A DNA stretch of 64,000 nt, taken from NCBI RefSeq assembly GCF_002952775.1, contig NZ_CP025066.1, positions 2,046,001 through 2,110,000 of the forward strand. The letters are read 5' to 3'. Source of the DNA: Halalkaliarchaeum desulfuricum. Lineage in GTDB: Archaea; Halobacteriota; Halobacteria; Halobacteriales; Haloferacaceae. The notes below the pieces were generated by a model. It did not search any database. It was given only the letters and a program-made list of their open reading frames with translations, and was not told where the DNA came from. Each line of letters opens with the position of its first letter. Positions within the stretch are counted from its first letter, which is position 1. Below are positions 1-8,460 of this stretch, piece after piece. The position numbers were made by a program, and so were the translations under genes.

Positions 1-1
1 G

Positions 2-1426
2 GACAGCCCCGGGTTCATCGTCAACCGCGTGCTGGTGCCGCTGATGAACGAGGCTGCCTGGATCGTCGAAATGGGCGATGCGACGGTGGCCGAAGTCGAC
101 TCGACCACCAAGTTCGATATCGGCCTCCCGATGGGCGCCTTCGAACTCGCAGATCAGGTCGGGATCGACGTGGGCTATCACGTGCTCGAGTACATGCACG
201 ACCAGCTCGGGGACGCCTACGAACCGTGTCCCGTCCTCGTCGAGAAAGTCGAGGCCGAAGAGCTCGGCAAGAAGACCGGAAAAGGCTTCTACGACTACGA
301 GGACGGGGGTGCAGACGTCCCGACCGGAGAGGGTGACGACGACGTCCGGCTGCGACTGCTCGCAGTGATGGCAAACGAGGTCGCCGGACTGGTCGAAAAC
401 GACGTGGCGGATCCGGCGGCGATCGATCGGGCGGTGAAACTGGGCGCGGGGTTCCCGGACGGGCCGGCAAAGATGGCCGACGACGCCGGGATAGAGACGC
501 TCGTGGAGACGCTCGAGGAGCTGTACGATCGCAGCGGTGCCGCCCGATACGAGCCCGAAGACTGTCTCGTCGATCTGGCTGAATCCGGCGGAACGTTCCA
601 CGGCGAGGACGGGGACGTCTCCGAGGACGAGGGCGACGCGTTCGACTTCGAGACGCTGTCCGTCGAAATCAGCGACCGGGTCGGCCACGTCCAGCTCTCG
701 CGGCCCCACCGGATGAACACGATCAGCAGCGAACTGCTCGAGGAGCTTTCGACGGCGATCGACGAACTCGAGACACACGAGGGGGTACGGGCGATCCTGC
801 TGACCGGCGAGGGCGACCGCGCGTTCTCGGCGGGCGCAGACGTCCAGAGCATGGCTGCTGGCGGCGCGGACCCGCTTGCAGGCGTGGAACTCTCCCGGAA
901 GGGCCAGCAAACGTTCGGCAAACTCGAGGAGTGTGACATGCCGGTTCTGGCGGGGATCGACGGCTACTGTCTCGGCGGCGGGATGGAGCTGGCGACGTGT
1001 GCGGACCTCCGGATCGCGACGGAGCGATCCGAACTCGGCCAGCCGGAGCACAACCTCGGGTTGCTCCCCGGCTGGGGCGGGACACAGCGGCTCCGGCACA
1101 TTGTCGGTGAAGGCCGGGCCAAGGAGATCATCTTCACCGCCGAGCGCTACGACGCGGAGACGATGGAAGAGTACGGCTTCCTCAACGAGGTCGTCGACAA
1201 CGAGGAGTTCGAGGATCGGGCGTTCGAACTCGCATCCGATCTGGCGAGCGGGCCGCCGATCGCCCAGCGGTACACGAAGCGCGCGATGCTGTATGGCCGC
1301 GAGGACACCGACGCGGGACTCGAAATCGAGGCTCAGGCGTTCGGTCACCTCATGGCGACTGACGACCTGATGGAGGGAATCACCGCCTTCATGGGCGACT
1401 CCGAGCCGGAATTCGAAGGCAAGTGA
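2..1426 (+). CDS. 3-hydroxyacyl-CoA dehydrogenase / enoyl-CoA hydratase fusion, 5'-truncated
   Basis: Carries out two consecutive beta-oxidation steps in the cytoplasm: hydration of 2-enoyl-CoA and NAD-dependent oxidation of 3-hydroxyacyl-CoA. The frame is open to the window edge and begins DSPGFIVNR, the conserved junction after the Rossmann domain of 3-hydroxyacyl-CoA dehydrogenases, so the NAD-binding half lies outside the window. The helical C-terminal HCDH domains fill visible residues ~1-195. After an acidic linker a crotonase domain runs from about residue 225 to the end, with oxyanion-hole segments FSAGADVQSMA and GYCLGGGMELA and the Glu-containing GQPEHNLGLLPGWGGTQ. Dehydrogenase precedes hydratase, the reverse of E. 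coli FadB. Family firm; acyl chain preference cannot be read. Confidence 0.93.
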   Translation, partial: DSPGFIVNRVLVPLMNEAAWIVEMGDATVAEVDSTTKFDIGLPMGAFELADQVGIDVGYHVLEYMHDQLGDAYEPCPVLVEKVEAEELGKKTGKGFYDYEDGGADVPTGEGDDDVRLRLLAVMANEVAGLVENDVADPAAIDRAVKLGAGFPDGPAKMADDAGIETLVETLEELYDRSGAARYEPEDCLVDLAESGGTFHGEDGDVSEDEGDAFDFETLSVEISDRVGHVQLSRPHRMNTISSELLEELSTAIDELETHEGVRAILLTGEGDRAFSAGADVQSMAAGGADPLAGVELSRKGQQTFGKLEECDMPVLAGIDGYCLGGGMELATCADLRIATERSELGQPEHNLGLLPGWGGTQRLRHIVGEGRAKEIIFTAERYDAETMEEYGFLNEVVDNEEFEDRAFELASDLASGPPIAQRYTKRAMLYGREDTDAGLEIEAQAFGHLMATDDLMEGITAFMGDSEPEFEGK

Positions 1427-1518
1427 ACCGCGGCCGTTCTTCCCGTCCTGACGTGTCCGTGGCGTGGTACCACCCGCCGAACGAAATCATTTAATCCCGT
1501 CCCGAAGAACTCACGCGT

Positions 1519-1632
1519 ATGCTCCCGGTTTTACTCCAGTCGGAACCGCTACCGGTCGCCGAAATGGGTGCGACGGTACTTCTGGCGTCGTTGCTGGTCA
1601 CCGTGATCTGGCTCGTCTACCTGTATCGTTGA
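1519..1632 (+). CDS. 37-residue putative membrane peptide
   Basis: A very short frame encoding one hydrophobic helix (about residues 17-36, ending VIWLVYLYR) after a short polar N-terminus. I recognise no family. It is supported by an archaeal TATA-like element (tttaat, near 1490-1495) about 26 bp before the ATG, the leaderless spacing seen for many genes here. It sits alone between the beta-oxidation gene and the convergent CinA-like gene. Function unknown; a spurious ORF is possible because there is only one helix and no conservation test. Confidence 0.5.
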   Translation: MLPVLLQSEPLPVAEMGATVLLASLLVTVIWLVYLYR

Positions 1633-1668
1633 GTTCGCCGTCGGCCACGACTTCAGTCTCGCTGTCGA

Positions 1669-2382
1669 CTACGCTGTTTCGGATACTTCCGGCCCCTCGA
1701 CGACGTCGATTCGCTCACGCAGCCACGATGCCGCGTCCTCGAGGGTTTCGGGATCGCGGGCGGTCACTTTCACTCTGACGTTCTCGCCGGGGTACGAACC
1801 GACCGAAACCCCGAACGTCTCCTGGAGCGTCACCATGAGGTCGATCAGTTCGCTCTCCGGCTGCGGCGTGGTGAGAAACGTCGTGTAGGTCCGATCGCCG
1901 CTGAACTCGTCGGCGACGAGCTGGAACATGGCTTTCATTTCGGCGGGGACCCCCGGCAGGACGTAGACTGTTTCGACGACTGCCCCCGGGGCAACCCCCT
2001 CCTCGTTCGGCAGCATCCGCGCGCCCGCCGGCAGGTTGGTCGTCCCCGCGACGAGGTCGTCTGCGCTGTATCCGCCGTGCTCTTCGAGCCACGCGAGCGC
2101 CCCCTCGTGAGGCTCGACCTCGCGACCGAACGCCGCCGCGACCGCCTCCATCGTCACGTCGTCGTGGGTCGGACCCAGCCCGCCGGTGGTTATCACGGCG
2201 TCGTACTCTGCGCGGTATTCGTTGACCACGCGGGCGATTTCTCCGATCTCGTCGGGGACAGTCGTCACCCGCCGAACTTGCACCCCGCGTTCGGTTAGCT
2301 GTCCACACAGCCACGTGGAGTTCGTGTCCTGGGTGTCACCGGCGAGCAGTTCGTCGCCCACGGTGACGATGGCTACGTCCAT
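1669..2382 (-). CDS. CinA-like molybdopterin-binding-fold protein
   Basis: Matches the N-terminal MoCF_biosynth (MoaB/MogA-fold) domain of CinA: it starts MDVAIVTVGDELLAGDTQDTN and carries the nucleotide/pterin-binding core ITTGGLGPTHDD at about residue 65, followed by the conserved LPGVPAEMK segment near residue 144. At 237 residues it lacks the C-terminal nicotinamide-nucleotide amidohydrolase domain of full bacterial CinA, as is usual for archaeal homologues. Proposed activities in the wider family include pyrophosphatase action on ADP-ribose or related nucleotides, but none is proven for this form. It is a single-gene unit facing the small upstream ORF. Confidence 0.88.
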   Translation of the reverse strand: MDVAIVTVGDELLAGDTQDTNSTWLCGQLTERGVQVRRVTTVPDEIGEIARVVNEYRAEYDAVITTGGLGPTHDDVTMEAVAAAFGREVEPHEGALAWLEEHGGYSADDLVAGTTNLPAGARMLPNEEGVAPGAVVETVYVLPGVPAEMKAMFQLVADEFSGDRTYTTFLTTPQPESELIDLMVTLQETFGVSVGSYPGENVRVKVTARDPETLEDAASWLRERIDVVEGPEVSETA

Positions 2383-2477
2383 GTATTACGGCACGGGCGT
2401 CGGGCACAAAAACGCGCGGTCCCCTGCGGACGGATCGACGTTCGGGAGTAGGAGGTGGCGACGCCGGCGTCGACTGC

Positions 2478-3287
2478 TCACCGCAGCCCTGGCGGCGGAT
2501 CGTCGTCGTCTTCGTACTCGTCGATCTCCTCTTCGACGTCCAGTCCCATCTCCTTGCGCCGCCGCGTGAGCTCTTCGATCCGTCGGCGGTAGTGGTACAG
2601 CCCGACTACGGCGATCACGGCTGCAATGGCGAGTCCGCCGGCAAAGATCCACAGGTCACGCTGGAGGTAAAACTGGACGATCACCGTCTCGCCGGTGAAG
2701 TCGTCCCAGACGACGTGCTGGCGATCGCCGCGGATTTCCGTCTCGTATCCGCGCGGGGCGACGTTACCGAACAGGAAAAAGTCCATCCGTCGGTCCGGCG
2801 GCAGAACCACCTCGACCGCCCCCTCTACGGGTACCTTGGCGACGAATCGCTTGGGTGTACTCGAGGCCGTAAACGCGAGGCTGTCTGCCTCGCGGTCGTC
2901 CGGGAACCGGACCCAGATCTCGTCGGTCGTCTGCTCGACCTCCCCGCCGTGGGCGCGGAACGTCGAGCCGTTGACGATTTCACCGTCGGCGTACTGGACC
3001 CGGAACGCGCGCATGTCGATCGGCTCTTCGGTGCCGTATCCCGTCTCGCGGTGGAGACGGACCTCCTCGCGGTTGGTTACGTTGTAGACGGCCCGGTAGT
3101 TCGCCTCTGTCGTCACGACGAGATAGCCGTCCCGGTCGACGTCGAACTCGTAGGGTTCGGCCGGCTCCCTGTCGAGCGTTTCGTCGTCCACCTCGCCGCC
3201 GCCCGTCACGTAGGCGAGACAGCCGGCACTCAGCGCCAACAGCGCGACCACGACAACGGCGAGAAGCAGTCGGCGACTGACGGTCAT
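2478..3287 (-). CDS. DUF5803-type membrane lipoprotein
   Basis: A 269-residue exported protein. The N-terminus has a signal helix ending in a lipobox-like LSAGC (Cys about residue 23), then an extracellular beta-rich domain (~40-205), a transmembrane helix (~212-232, IFAGGLAIAAVIAVVGLYHY) and a basic-acidic cytoplasmic tail ending in a run of Asp. This is the architecture I associate with the haloarchaeal DUF5803 group. The start ATG overlaps the stop of the upstream DUF2110 gene by 4 bp, so it is co-transcribed with tfe. Function unknown; the link to tfe is probably operonic rather than functional. Confidence 0.72.
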   Translation of the reverse strand: MTVSRRLLLAVVVVALLALSAGCLAYVTGGGEVDDETLDREPAEPYEFDVDRDGYLVVTTEANYRAVYNVTNREEVRLHRETGYGTEEPIDMRAFRVQYADGEIVNGSTFRAHGGEVEQTTDEIWVRFPDDREADSLAFTASSTPKRFVAKVPVEGAVEVVLPPDRRMDFFLFGNVAPRGYETEIRGDRQHVVWDDFTGETVIVQFYLQRDLWIFAGGLAIAAVIAVVGLYHYRRRIEELTRRRKEMGLDVEEEIDEYEDDDDPPPGLR

Positions 3288-3952
3288 GGAACGACACAGC
3301 GCAGCTCGGCGGGGAGATACTCGCCGATCGCCGCCAGAAGCCCCGGCGGGTCGGTGTCCTCCGTACAGACGATGCTCTGTTCGAGCAGTCCCAACCGTTC
3401 GACGGTGACGATGTCGTGGGCGTGTCCCGCCCGGTTCACCGTCGCCCGTACCTCGCCGCGGGTCGCGCTGTTTACGTTCACCCGACCGGTGCCGCGGGTC
3501 CAGTCGTACAGTCGATCACGCTCGGCGTCGGCGAGCCGTGGGGGCTCGCCGGCGACGAACCGCATCGGGAGATGCTGGACGAGCCCGTATCGCTTCACGA
3601 GCTGTTCTGGGGTCCCCGGTCCCAGGCCGAGTTCGTCGGCAGGCACCTCGATCGGCCGTCCCGCATCGAGGATGAACCCCGCATCGTCCCACGACTCCAG
3701 TGTGCCGACGTACGTCCCTCCTGGCTCCATCTCTTCGGGGATTTCGCCCCACTCTTCGGCGAGGAGGTTCTCCGCGACCGTCGCGTCCTCCCCCTCGAAC
3801 TCGACCTGGACGAACTCGTCTTTGCTCCTGACGCCGACGGTCCACTCGACGTCGAGTTCGCCGACGGCGTTGTCGACGAGCGCGTTCATCCCGTCCAGGG
3901 CGCGGTTCCGGGCGTCGCCCGCAACGTAGCACTTCGTAGCGAGTACAACCAT
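3284..3952 (-). CDS. DUF2110 family protein
   Basis: A 222-residue archaeal protein of the DUF2110 (COG4031) type, beginning MVVLATKCYVAGDARNRALD. No catalytic motif is obvious; the central part (VGTLESWDDAGFILDAG) looks like an OB/S1-like beta-barrel, which suggests nucleic-acid contact, but that is inference. The ATG at 3950-3952 overlaps the tfe stop (TGATG), placing it directly downstream of tfe in one transcript. The frame stays open for another 54 codons inside tfe; I chose the internal ATG because it gives the family's N-terminus and a tight operonic overlap. Confidence 0.85.
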   Translation of the reverse strand: MVVLATKCYVAGDARNRALDGMNALVDNAVGELDVEWTVGVRSKDEFVQVEFEGEDATVAENLLAEEWGEIPEEMEPGGTYVGTLESWDDAGFILDAGRPIEVPADELGLGPGTPEQLVKRYGLVQHLPMRFVAGEPPRLADAERDRLYDWTRGTGRVNVNSATRGEVRATVNRAGHAHDIVTVERLGLLEQSIVCTEDTDPPGLLAAIGEYLPAELRCVVP

Positions 3953-4476
3953 CAGTTCGTCACATCGACGTTGAGTTCGTCCCGAAGTTCCTCGCGTCGC
4001 CGATCCATCGCGTCGATCAGGTGATCGTTCTCCATCGAGTCCAGTGGCGAGCCACATTCGGGGCACTCGAACCCGAACTCCATCGCCTCTCCGAACTCGA
4101 ACCGGATCGAACACACCTCACAGAGGTAGAATTCGTGGTTGCGCTCGTACTCCTCCCGCTCTTCGATCGCCTCCAGCAGCCGGTGCATCTCCTCTTCGAG
4201 GTTCTCCGGGATGTTCTCGTACTCGAAGGTCCACAGGTACGTGAGCCATCCGGAATCCTCGTCACGAACGCGCCGGTAGGCGGCGAGATCGTTTTCATAG
4301 AGGATGAAAAGCGCGCGCCGAACGTCGTTGAGTTCCAGATCGAGGCGCTCGGCGAGTTCCTCGTCGGTCACCTCGCCGTCCGGCGGGGCCGCGGCGACCG
4401 GCATCCCCGTCGGTCCCACGAGTTCGTGGAGGTATTTCTGGATGACGGGATCGTTCAAGAGCTCCTCAAAAGCCAT
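3952..4476 (-). CDS. tfe: Transcription initiation factor E, alpha subunit (TFE)
   Basis: General transcription factor that stabilises the open complex of archaeal RNA polymerase with TBP and TFB. Residues ~1-95 form the extended winged helix (LNDPVIQKYLHELVG, then the EELAERLDLELNDVRRALFIL recognition part), a coiled linker follows (~100-125), and a zinc ribbon with two CxxC pairs (CEVC and CPEC) ends near residue 155. Length of 174 is normal. A TATA-like tttaaa lies near 4500-4507, about 26 bp upstream of the ATG, implying a leaderless mRNA. It is the first gene of the tfe-DUF2110-DUF5803 operon. Confidence 0.96.
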   Translation of the reverse strand: MAFEELLNDPVIQKYLHELVGPTGMPVAAAPPDGEVTDEELAERLDLELNDVRRALFILYENDLAAYRRVRDEDSGWLTYLWTFEYENIPENLEEEMHRLLEAIEEREEYERNHEFYLCEVCSIRFEFGEAMEFGFECPECGSPLDSMENDHLIDAMDRRREELRDELNVDVTN

Positions 4477-4564
4477 TACGGATAGATGGGTCCGGAACTC
4501 GTTTAAAAGCTCCGGATGCGGGCGTTCTTCCCACCTGCGATTCCAGGCGCGGGCGTCGACGCTT

Positions 4565-5251
4565 CTACGACCACTCTTTGCCCGAAGCGAGATCGATCCC
4601 GTTGTCCAGTTTCGAGGACGGACAGAGATCCTCCAGCACGCAGTCGTCGCAATCGGGATTTCGCGCCGTACAGGTCGCCCGACCGTGGTCGATGAAGAGA
4701 TGAGTGAACTGCTGCCAGTTCTCCTTCGGGACGATGTCCATCAGGTCCTCCTCGATCGCCTCCGGCCGACGTGCTTCTGTCAACCCGAGGCGACGGGAGA
4801 GTCGCTGGACGTGCGTGTCGACGACGATCCCCTCGACGACGTCGTGGCCGTGCTGGAGGACGACATTTGCAGTCTTCCGACCGACGCCGTCGAGGTCGGT
4901 GAGCTCCGACATCGTGTCCGGAACCTCCCCGTCGTGTTCCTCGACGATGTCCCGGGCTGCAGATCGGAGATAGCCCGCCTTGTTGTTGTAGTAAGTAATC
5001 GAGCTCAGTCGCTCGGCCAGTTCGTCCTGATCAGCGTTGGCGAAGTCCTGCGGCGTCGCGTACTCCTCGAAAAGCTCCGCCGTCGTCGCGTTCACCCGCT
5101 CGTCGGTACACTGCGCCGAGAGCACGACCGCCACGAGCAGCTCGAAGCGGCTCGAATAGTTCAACGAAATTGTCGAGTCGGGATACGCGTCGTACAACCG
5201 GTCAAGAACCGCTGTGGCCTGTTCTTCTCGTTCGGCGAGCGGGGTCCCCAT
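4565..5251 (-). CDS. nth: Endonuclease III (DNA glycosylase / AP lyase)
   Basis: Base-excision repair enzyme that removes oxidised pyrimidines and cleaves the abasic site. The helix-hairpin-helix LDGVGRKTANVVL (about residues 122-134) carries the catalytic Lys, and VVDTHVQRLSRRLGL shortly after carries the catalytic Asp. The C-terminus has the four-Cys [4Fe-4S] loop (C-x6-C-x2-C-x5-C, around residues 193-210). Length 228 is typical. It is transcribed alone, divergent from the 5348-5707 membrane gene, with about 96 bp between them. Confidence 0.96.
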   Translation of the reverse strand: MGTPLAEREEQATAVLDRLYDAYPDSTISLNYSSRFELLVAVVLSAQCTDERVNATTAELFEEYATPQDFANADQDELAERLSSITYYNNKAGYLRSAARDIVEEHDGEVPDTMSELTDLDGVGRKTANVVLQHGHDVVEGIVVDTHVQRLSRRLGLTEARRPEAIEEDLMDIVPKENWQQFTHLFIDHGRATCTARNPDCDDCVLEDLCPSSKLDNGIDLASGKEWS

Positions 5252-5316
5252 GGCCGGTCGTTTGCGACGAACGGAATGAATCGTTCGGTTCGGATCTTCG
5301 GCGTGCTATCGGTCCG

Positions 5317-5325
5317 GTTTATATT
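5317..5325 (+). promoter_or_regulatory. TATA box for the 5348 gene
   Basis: The sequence gtttatatt is centred about 27 bp upstream of the GTG at 5348, exactly where an archaeal TATA box directs a leaderless transcript. This is the main reason for choosing the GTG start over upstream starts in the same open frame. Confidence 0.75.
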
Positions 5326-5347
5326 CCGGCGAATCTCAGGTTCGGTC

Positions 5348-5707
5348 GTGTCCCGCTCCCGCCGTTCCCGTGCTCGTCCGACATACGACCGCCGTCCCGA
5401 CGAGTTCTACTGGCTGTGGATCGTCGCCACGGCAGCCTACGGCGTCGGCGACGTGGTGACGACGATCGCGCTCGTGTACTTCGTCCCCCATCTCGGCGAG
5501 GGAAATCCGATCGTCCGGTTCGCGATGGATTCTCTCGGTCTGTGGGGGCTCGTCGCCGCGAAGCTGGCGGCGTTTCTGGTGATGGTGTGGATCAGTCATC
5601 TGGGTGCCCGTGACGGCGACACGTTGCTGTACTACTTTCCTCCGCTACTACTCACGATCGTCGGGGTGATGGTCACGGCCGTGAACCTTCGGTTGCTGTT
5701 CACCTGA
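5348..5707 (+). CDS. Small four-helix membrane protein
   Basis: A 119-residue protein with a basic N-terminus (SRSRRSRARPTYDRR) and about three to four hydrophobic segments (from WLWIVATAAYGVGDVVTTIALVY through LLLTIVGVMVTAVNLRLLF, described in parts). The motif GDVVTT followed by EGNPIVR resembles the DUF5658-type small membrane family, where an N/GD-xx-TT segment precedes E-x-NP; I offer that only as a likeness. The GTG start is chosen from the well-placed TATA box. Its stop codon TGA (5705-5707) opens a 14-bp tandem repeat. Function unknown. Confidence 0.72.
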   Translation: MSRSRRSRARPTYDRRPDEFYWLWIVATAAYGVGDVVTTIALVYFVPHLGEGNPIVRFAMDSLGLWGLVAAKLAAFLVMVWISHLGARDGDTLLYYFPPLLLTIVGVMVTAVNLRLLFT

Positions 5708-5761
5708 TTCCCGGCGCTCGATTCCTGGCGCTCGACTCCCGACGCTCGACTCCCGGGTCCC
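5705..5761. repeat. Imperfect 14-bp tandem repeat starting at a stop codon
   Basis: About four 14-bp units of the form gattcccggcgctc, gattcctggcgctc, gactcccgacgctc and gactcccgggtccc follow each other without gaps, beginning with the last two bases of the upstream gene's TGA. It fills the gap to the convergent gene ending at 5777. Confidence 0.8.
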
Positions 5762-5776
5762 GACTGATCCGAGCTA

Positions 5777-6205
5777 CTACCCGTCCAGGTCGCGAGCGAT
5801 TTCCGAGAGGGAAGAGGCGGGTCCCCGAGTGACCGAGTAGACCGTCCGGCTTCCGGGAATCCGGAGACCGTACAGTTCGCCGGCGACGACTTCGTCGACC
5901 TCCAGGGAGTCTCCCGGTTGTTTGCCGACTTCTTCGAGCCATGCGCGTAGCTCGTTATCGCCCTCGGTCGGCGACCGTGCCAGACGACGGTTTTCGTACG
6001 CCCCTCGAAGGAGTAGACCGTTCGCGTCGGCGTGGACTCGACTGTGGTACGTTTTCCGATCCAGAACCAGCCTGACGAGGTCGCCGTCGGAAACGTCGAG
6101 TTCCTCCCCGAGGCGAACGCAGCGACGGCGCGTCCCGCCGAAGCGGTCGACGTGCGCCCGGGTCGTCGACACCGCGTCGGCGTCGGAAGGAAGGCGGTCG
6201 GGCAT
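5777..6205 (-). CDS. Conserved haloarchaeal protein downstream of rps6e
   Basis: A 142-residue soluble acidic protein. It begins with a variable stretch, then GGTRRRCVRLGEELDVSDGDLVRLVLD, which reads like a small beta-barrel (an AbrB- or PUA-like shape), and ends ASSLSEIARDLDG. From memory it resembles the haloarchaeal DUF7112 group, but I cannot confirm it. It lies 14 bp after rps6e on the same strand and is probably co-transcribed. No catalytic residues stand out; function unknown. Confidence 0.7.
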   Translation of the reverse strand: MPDRLPSDADAVSTTRAHVDRFGGTRRRCVRLGEELDVSDGDLVRLVLDRKTYHSRVHADANGLLLRGAYENRRLARSPTEGDNELRAWLEEVGKQPGDSLEVDEVVAGELYGLRIPGSRTVYSVTRGPASSLSEIARDLDG

Positions 6206-6219
6206 CTCCAGCCCGACGG

Positions 6220-6600
6220 TTACTCCGCTTCGAACGCGTCGGCGACGTCGCCGTCGCCGGCGACGACCTTCGCGTTGATCTGGGCGGTCTCGTCGCTGAT
6301 TTCGCGGCCCCGAACGGTGATCCGCCTGCGCTCGCCGTCGCGGCTCGGCTTGTAGCCGACCCCGCCCTCGAGCAGCAGTTCCTTCAACCCCGATCCCGAC
6401 ACGTCGGCACGCATCGGACGGCCCGTCACGTCCGAGCCGCCGGTCACTTCGAGGGTGAAGCCGTCGAGGCCGACGGCGCTGCCGTCCACCTCGTCGCCGA
6501 GCTCCCGCCCGATGAATCGGTTCGCGTCCTGTCCGTCGACTTCCGCCTGATACGTCTCGCCGGTTTCGGGATCGGCGACGACGACTTTGAATTCGGCCAT
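6220..6600 (-). CDS. rps6e: 30S ribosomal protein S6e
   Basis: Small-subunit ribosomal protein found only in archaea and eukaryotes. The N-terminus [18 protein letters not shown] and the internal [25 protein letters not shown] followed by [14 protein letters not shown] are typical of S6e. At 126 residues it has the compact archaeal length without the eukaryotic C-terminal phosphorylation tail. A TATA-like run (ttttta on the minus strand, about 6620-6628) is about 25 bp upstream. It heads a two-gene unit with the 5777-6205 gene. Confidence 0.96.
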   Translation of the reverse strand: MAEFKVVVADPETGETYQAEVDGQDANRFIGRELGDEVDGSAVGLDGFTLEVTGGSDVTGRPMRADVSGSGLKELLLEGGVGYKPSRDGERRRITVRGREISDETAQINAKVVAGDGDVADAFEAE

Positions 6601-6654
6601 ACCACGAGAACGCGGCCGGGCAATAAAAAGAACGTCGAAACGGCCGTCGACCGG

Positions 6655-7395
6655 CTACCGTTCGACTCGTTCGACGACGCAGTGACGTCCGTCCACAAAC
6701 GCCGACTCGATTTCCCCGATGACGACGTTCGGATCGTGACTCCCTCCGGCAGCCGCTACCGAGCCGAGCGAGTCCGGATCGAACGGAAGCTCCAGCCGGT
6801 CGTACACCGCCGTCAGTACTTCTCGAAGCTCCGTCGTGTCCTCGACGACGACGACCCCCGAGACGAGCGCGCTGTCGGTTCCAATTCGCTGTGCGATCCC
6901 TGCGACCTTTCCGCCGTTCTCGCGCCGCTTTTGATCGGACACTTGCCCGTCAGGAACCGCACGCAACGAGTGATCGCCGGGACAGAACGCTCCCGGGGGC
7001 TCACCGCGACTGACGGACGCGCCAGTCGCCTCCAGGGCGTTGTGGAGCCGGTGGATGGCCCGGTCGTAACGCTTCGAGAGCCCCCGCCGGGGATCGGAAA
7101 GCGGAACGGCGTACGCGAACGCGACGGTGGTGTCGCCGTCGTACGCGACGGCCCGACCACCGACGCGCCGTTCGACTGGCGGGAACCCTCTGTTGTGTGC
7201 GGCTTCCCTCGCAGTCCCGTAGCCGGACTCGTTTGCGTCCCGTCGGCCGAACGCCAGCTGTCTGGGCGGCCTCCAGACCCGCACCGCCGGCTCCTGCCGT
7301 TCGGCGGCGATCTCCCGGAGCCTTCCTGCGAGTTCCCGATCGGCTTCGATGCCGTCAGGGCACCCGCGGACGACGTGGACTGTCACGCCGAACAC
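6655..7395 (-). CDS. Lipoate--protein ligase family protein
   Basis: Belongs to the biotin/lipoate A/B ligase fold that transfers lipoyl, octanoyl or biotinyl groups to a carrier-protein lysine. Recognisable motifs are VWRPPRQLAFGRRDA near residue 40, RRVGGRAVAYD (the conserved R-R-x-GG substrate loop) near 75, and GGKVAGIAQR near 165 with the catalytic Lys. Length 246 is usual for the archaeal single-domain form. The start is a GTG; a second in-frame GTG three codons downstream is equally possible. It lies just upstream of rps6e on the same strand, but S6e has its own promoter. Confidence 0.85.
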   Translation of the reverse strand: MFGVTVHVVRGCPDGIEADRELAGRLREIAAERQEPAVRVWRPPRQLAFGRRDANESGYGTAREAAHNRGFPPVERRVGGRAVAYDGDTTVAFAYAVPLSDPRRGLSKRYDRAIHRLHNALEATGASVSRGEPPGAFCPGDHSLRAVPDGQVSDQKRRENGGKVAGIAQRIGTDSALVSGVVVVEDTTELREVLTAVYDRLELPFDPDSLGSVAAAGGSHDPNVVIGEIESAFVDGRHCVVERVER

Positions 7396-7498
7396 GACGC
7401 AGCCGAAACGGAAAACGACACCGACGTCATCGGCCCACAGCCACTATTGGCCCCCCGCGTGACGACGCCCCTTTGTTCGGCCGGATCCAACGCCACCC

Positions 7499-8419
7499 AT
7501 GGACGCCGAGTCGACCAGGGGCGCCGAACCGTCCGTCCATCTCCCCACCGAACTCCTGTTTCGCTATCGGCGGTTCTCGCTTTACAACTCCCCGTATCCG
7601 GCCCACGACTGCGGCCGTGCGATCGATCTGTATCCGGAAACCGAAACCGCACGGTCGCCAGTCGCCGGTGAGGTACTCGACACGAAGACGGTCGGCTGTC
7701 CGGGCAGGCCGTACGCCGTCGATTGCGATCACCTGATCGTGATCCGGGTGAATGGGGAGCCGGCCGACGCCGACGGGCTGGTCGCGCGGATTCTCCACGT
7801 CGATCCCGACGTCGCTCCCGGTGACCGGATCGAGGTCGGCGATCCGCTGGGACAACTCGTCAGGTCCGGATTCTTCGGGCCGTGGGTCGACAATCACGTT
7901 CATCTCGGGTTTCGTCTGCCGGACCGGAACCCGCTTCGTGCGCGGGGTTCGCTTCCGATCTCCGTATCGACTCCCGTCGCGGGACTCGAGTGGGACGGGA
8001 CCGGAACAGTAGTCGAGACGGGACACACCTACGCCGTGCTGGATGCGCCGACACATCCCGATCCTGGATCGGCGTTCGCCGCGATCGCCGACGACGACGG
8101 TCGGCCCCTGGACGGCGGTCTGACCCATTACGACGGTGGCGGAGTGCTCGACGGATCGGCCGACGGTGGGAACACGGAGTCGGCCGTGAAACTGCTCGGA
8201 ACCCGGATCGGAACCGCAACTGGACGGACTATCCGCTGGCGCGATGTCGACGTCCTCGCCGACGGAGACCGGGTTATCGGACTGTCACTGTTCGCCGCAC
8301 GGGACGGTGAGTACGGCGCCAAACTGATCGCCAGGGACGTCCCGTTCGAAGTCGGCCAGGACGTTACAGTAACGATCCGAGCGAGCGATGATCCGATCCG
8401 TCTCGGCCCCGGCCGATAG
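7499..8419 (+). CDS. M23/LytM-fold protein
   Basis: A 306-residue protein whose first half has the lysostaphin-type M23 fold. Candidate zinc ligands are His36 and Asp43 in HDCGRAIDLY and His133/His135 in DNHVHLGF; the typical SPVAGEV strand (53-59) and the H100-VDPDVAPGDRIEVGDPLGQ turn lie between them. The second half (~150-306) is beta-rich and unrecognised. There is no signal peptide, so it appears cytoplasmic. Archaea lack peptidoglycan, so a murein-hydrolase role is unlikely; a different peptide substrate or non-catalytic binding is possible. It is divergent from the lipoate-ligase gene. Confidence 0.7.
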   Translation: MDAESTRGAEPSVHLPTELLFRYRRFSLYNSPYPAHDCGRAIDLYPETETARSPVAGEVLDTKTVGCPGRPYAVDCDHLIVIRVNGEPADADGLVARILHVDPDVAPGDRIEVGDPLGQLVRSGFFGPWVDNHVHLGFRLPDRNPLRARGSLPISVSTPVAGLEWDGTGTVVETGHTYAVLDAPTHPDPGSAFAAIADDDGRPLDGGLTHYDGGGVLDGSADGGNTESAVKLLGTRIGTATGRTIRWRDVDVLADGDRVIGLSLFAARDGEYGAKLIARDVPFEVGQDVTVTIRASDDPIRLGPGR

Positions 8420-8460
8420 CGGCAGACTGCCGGCGTCGGTCCGGGTCGCCCCGGGCGGGT

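Noticed and set aside
2592-3929. A 445-residue plus-strand ORF opposite the DUF5803 and DUF2110 genes
   Set aside because: It has no recognisable domain and lies antisense to two genes that are operonically coupled to tfe; typical high-GC shadow.
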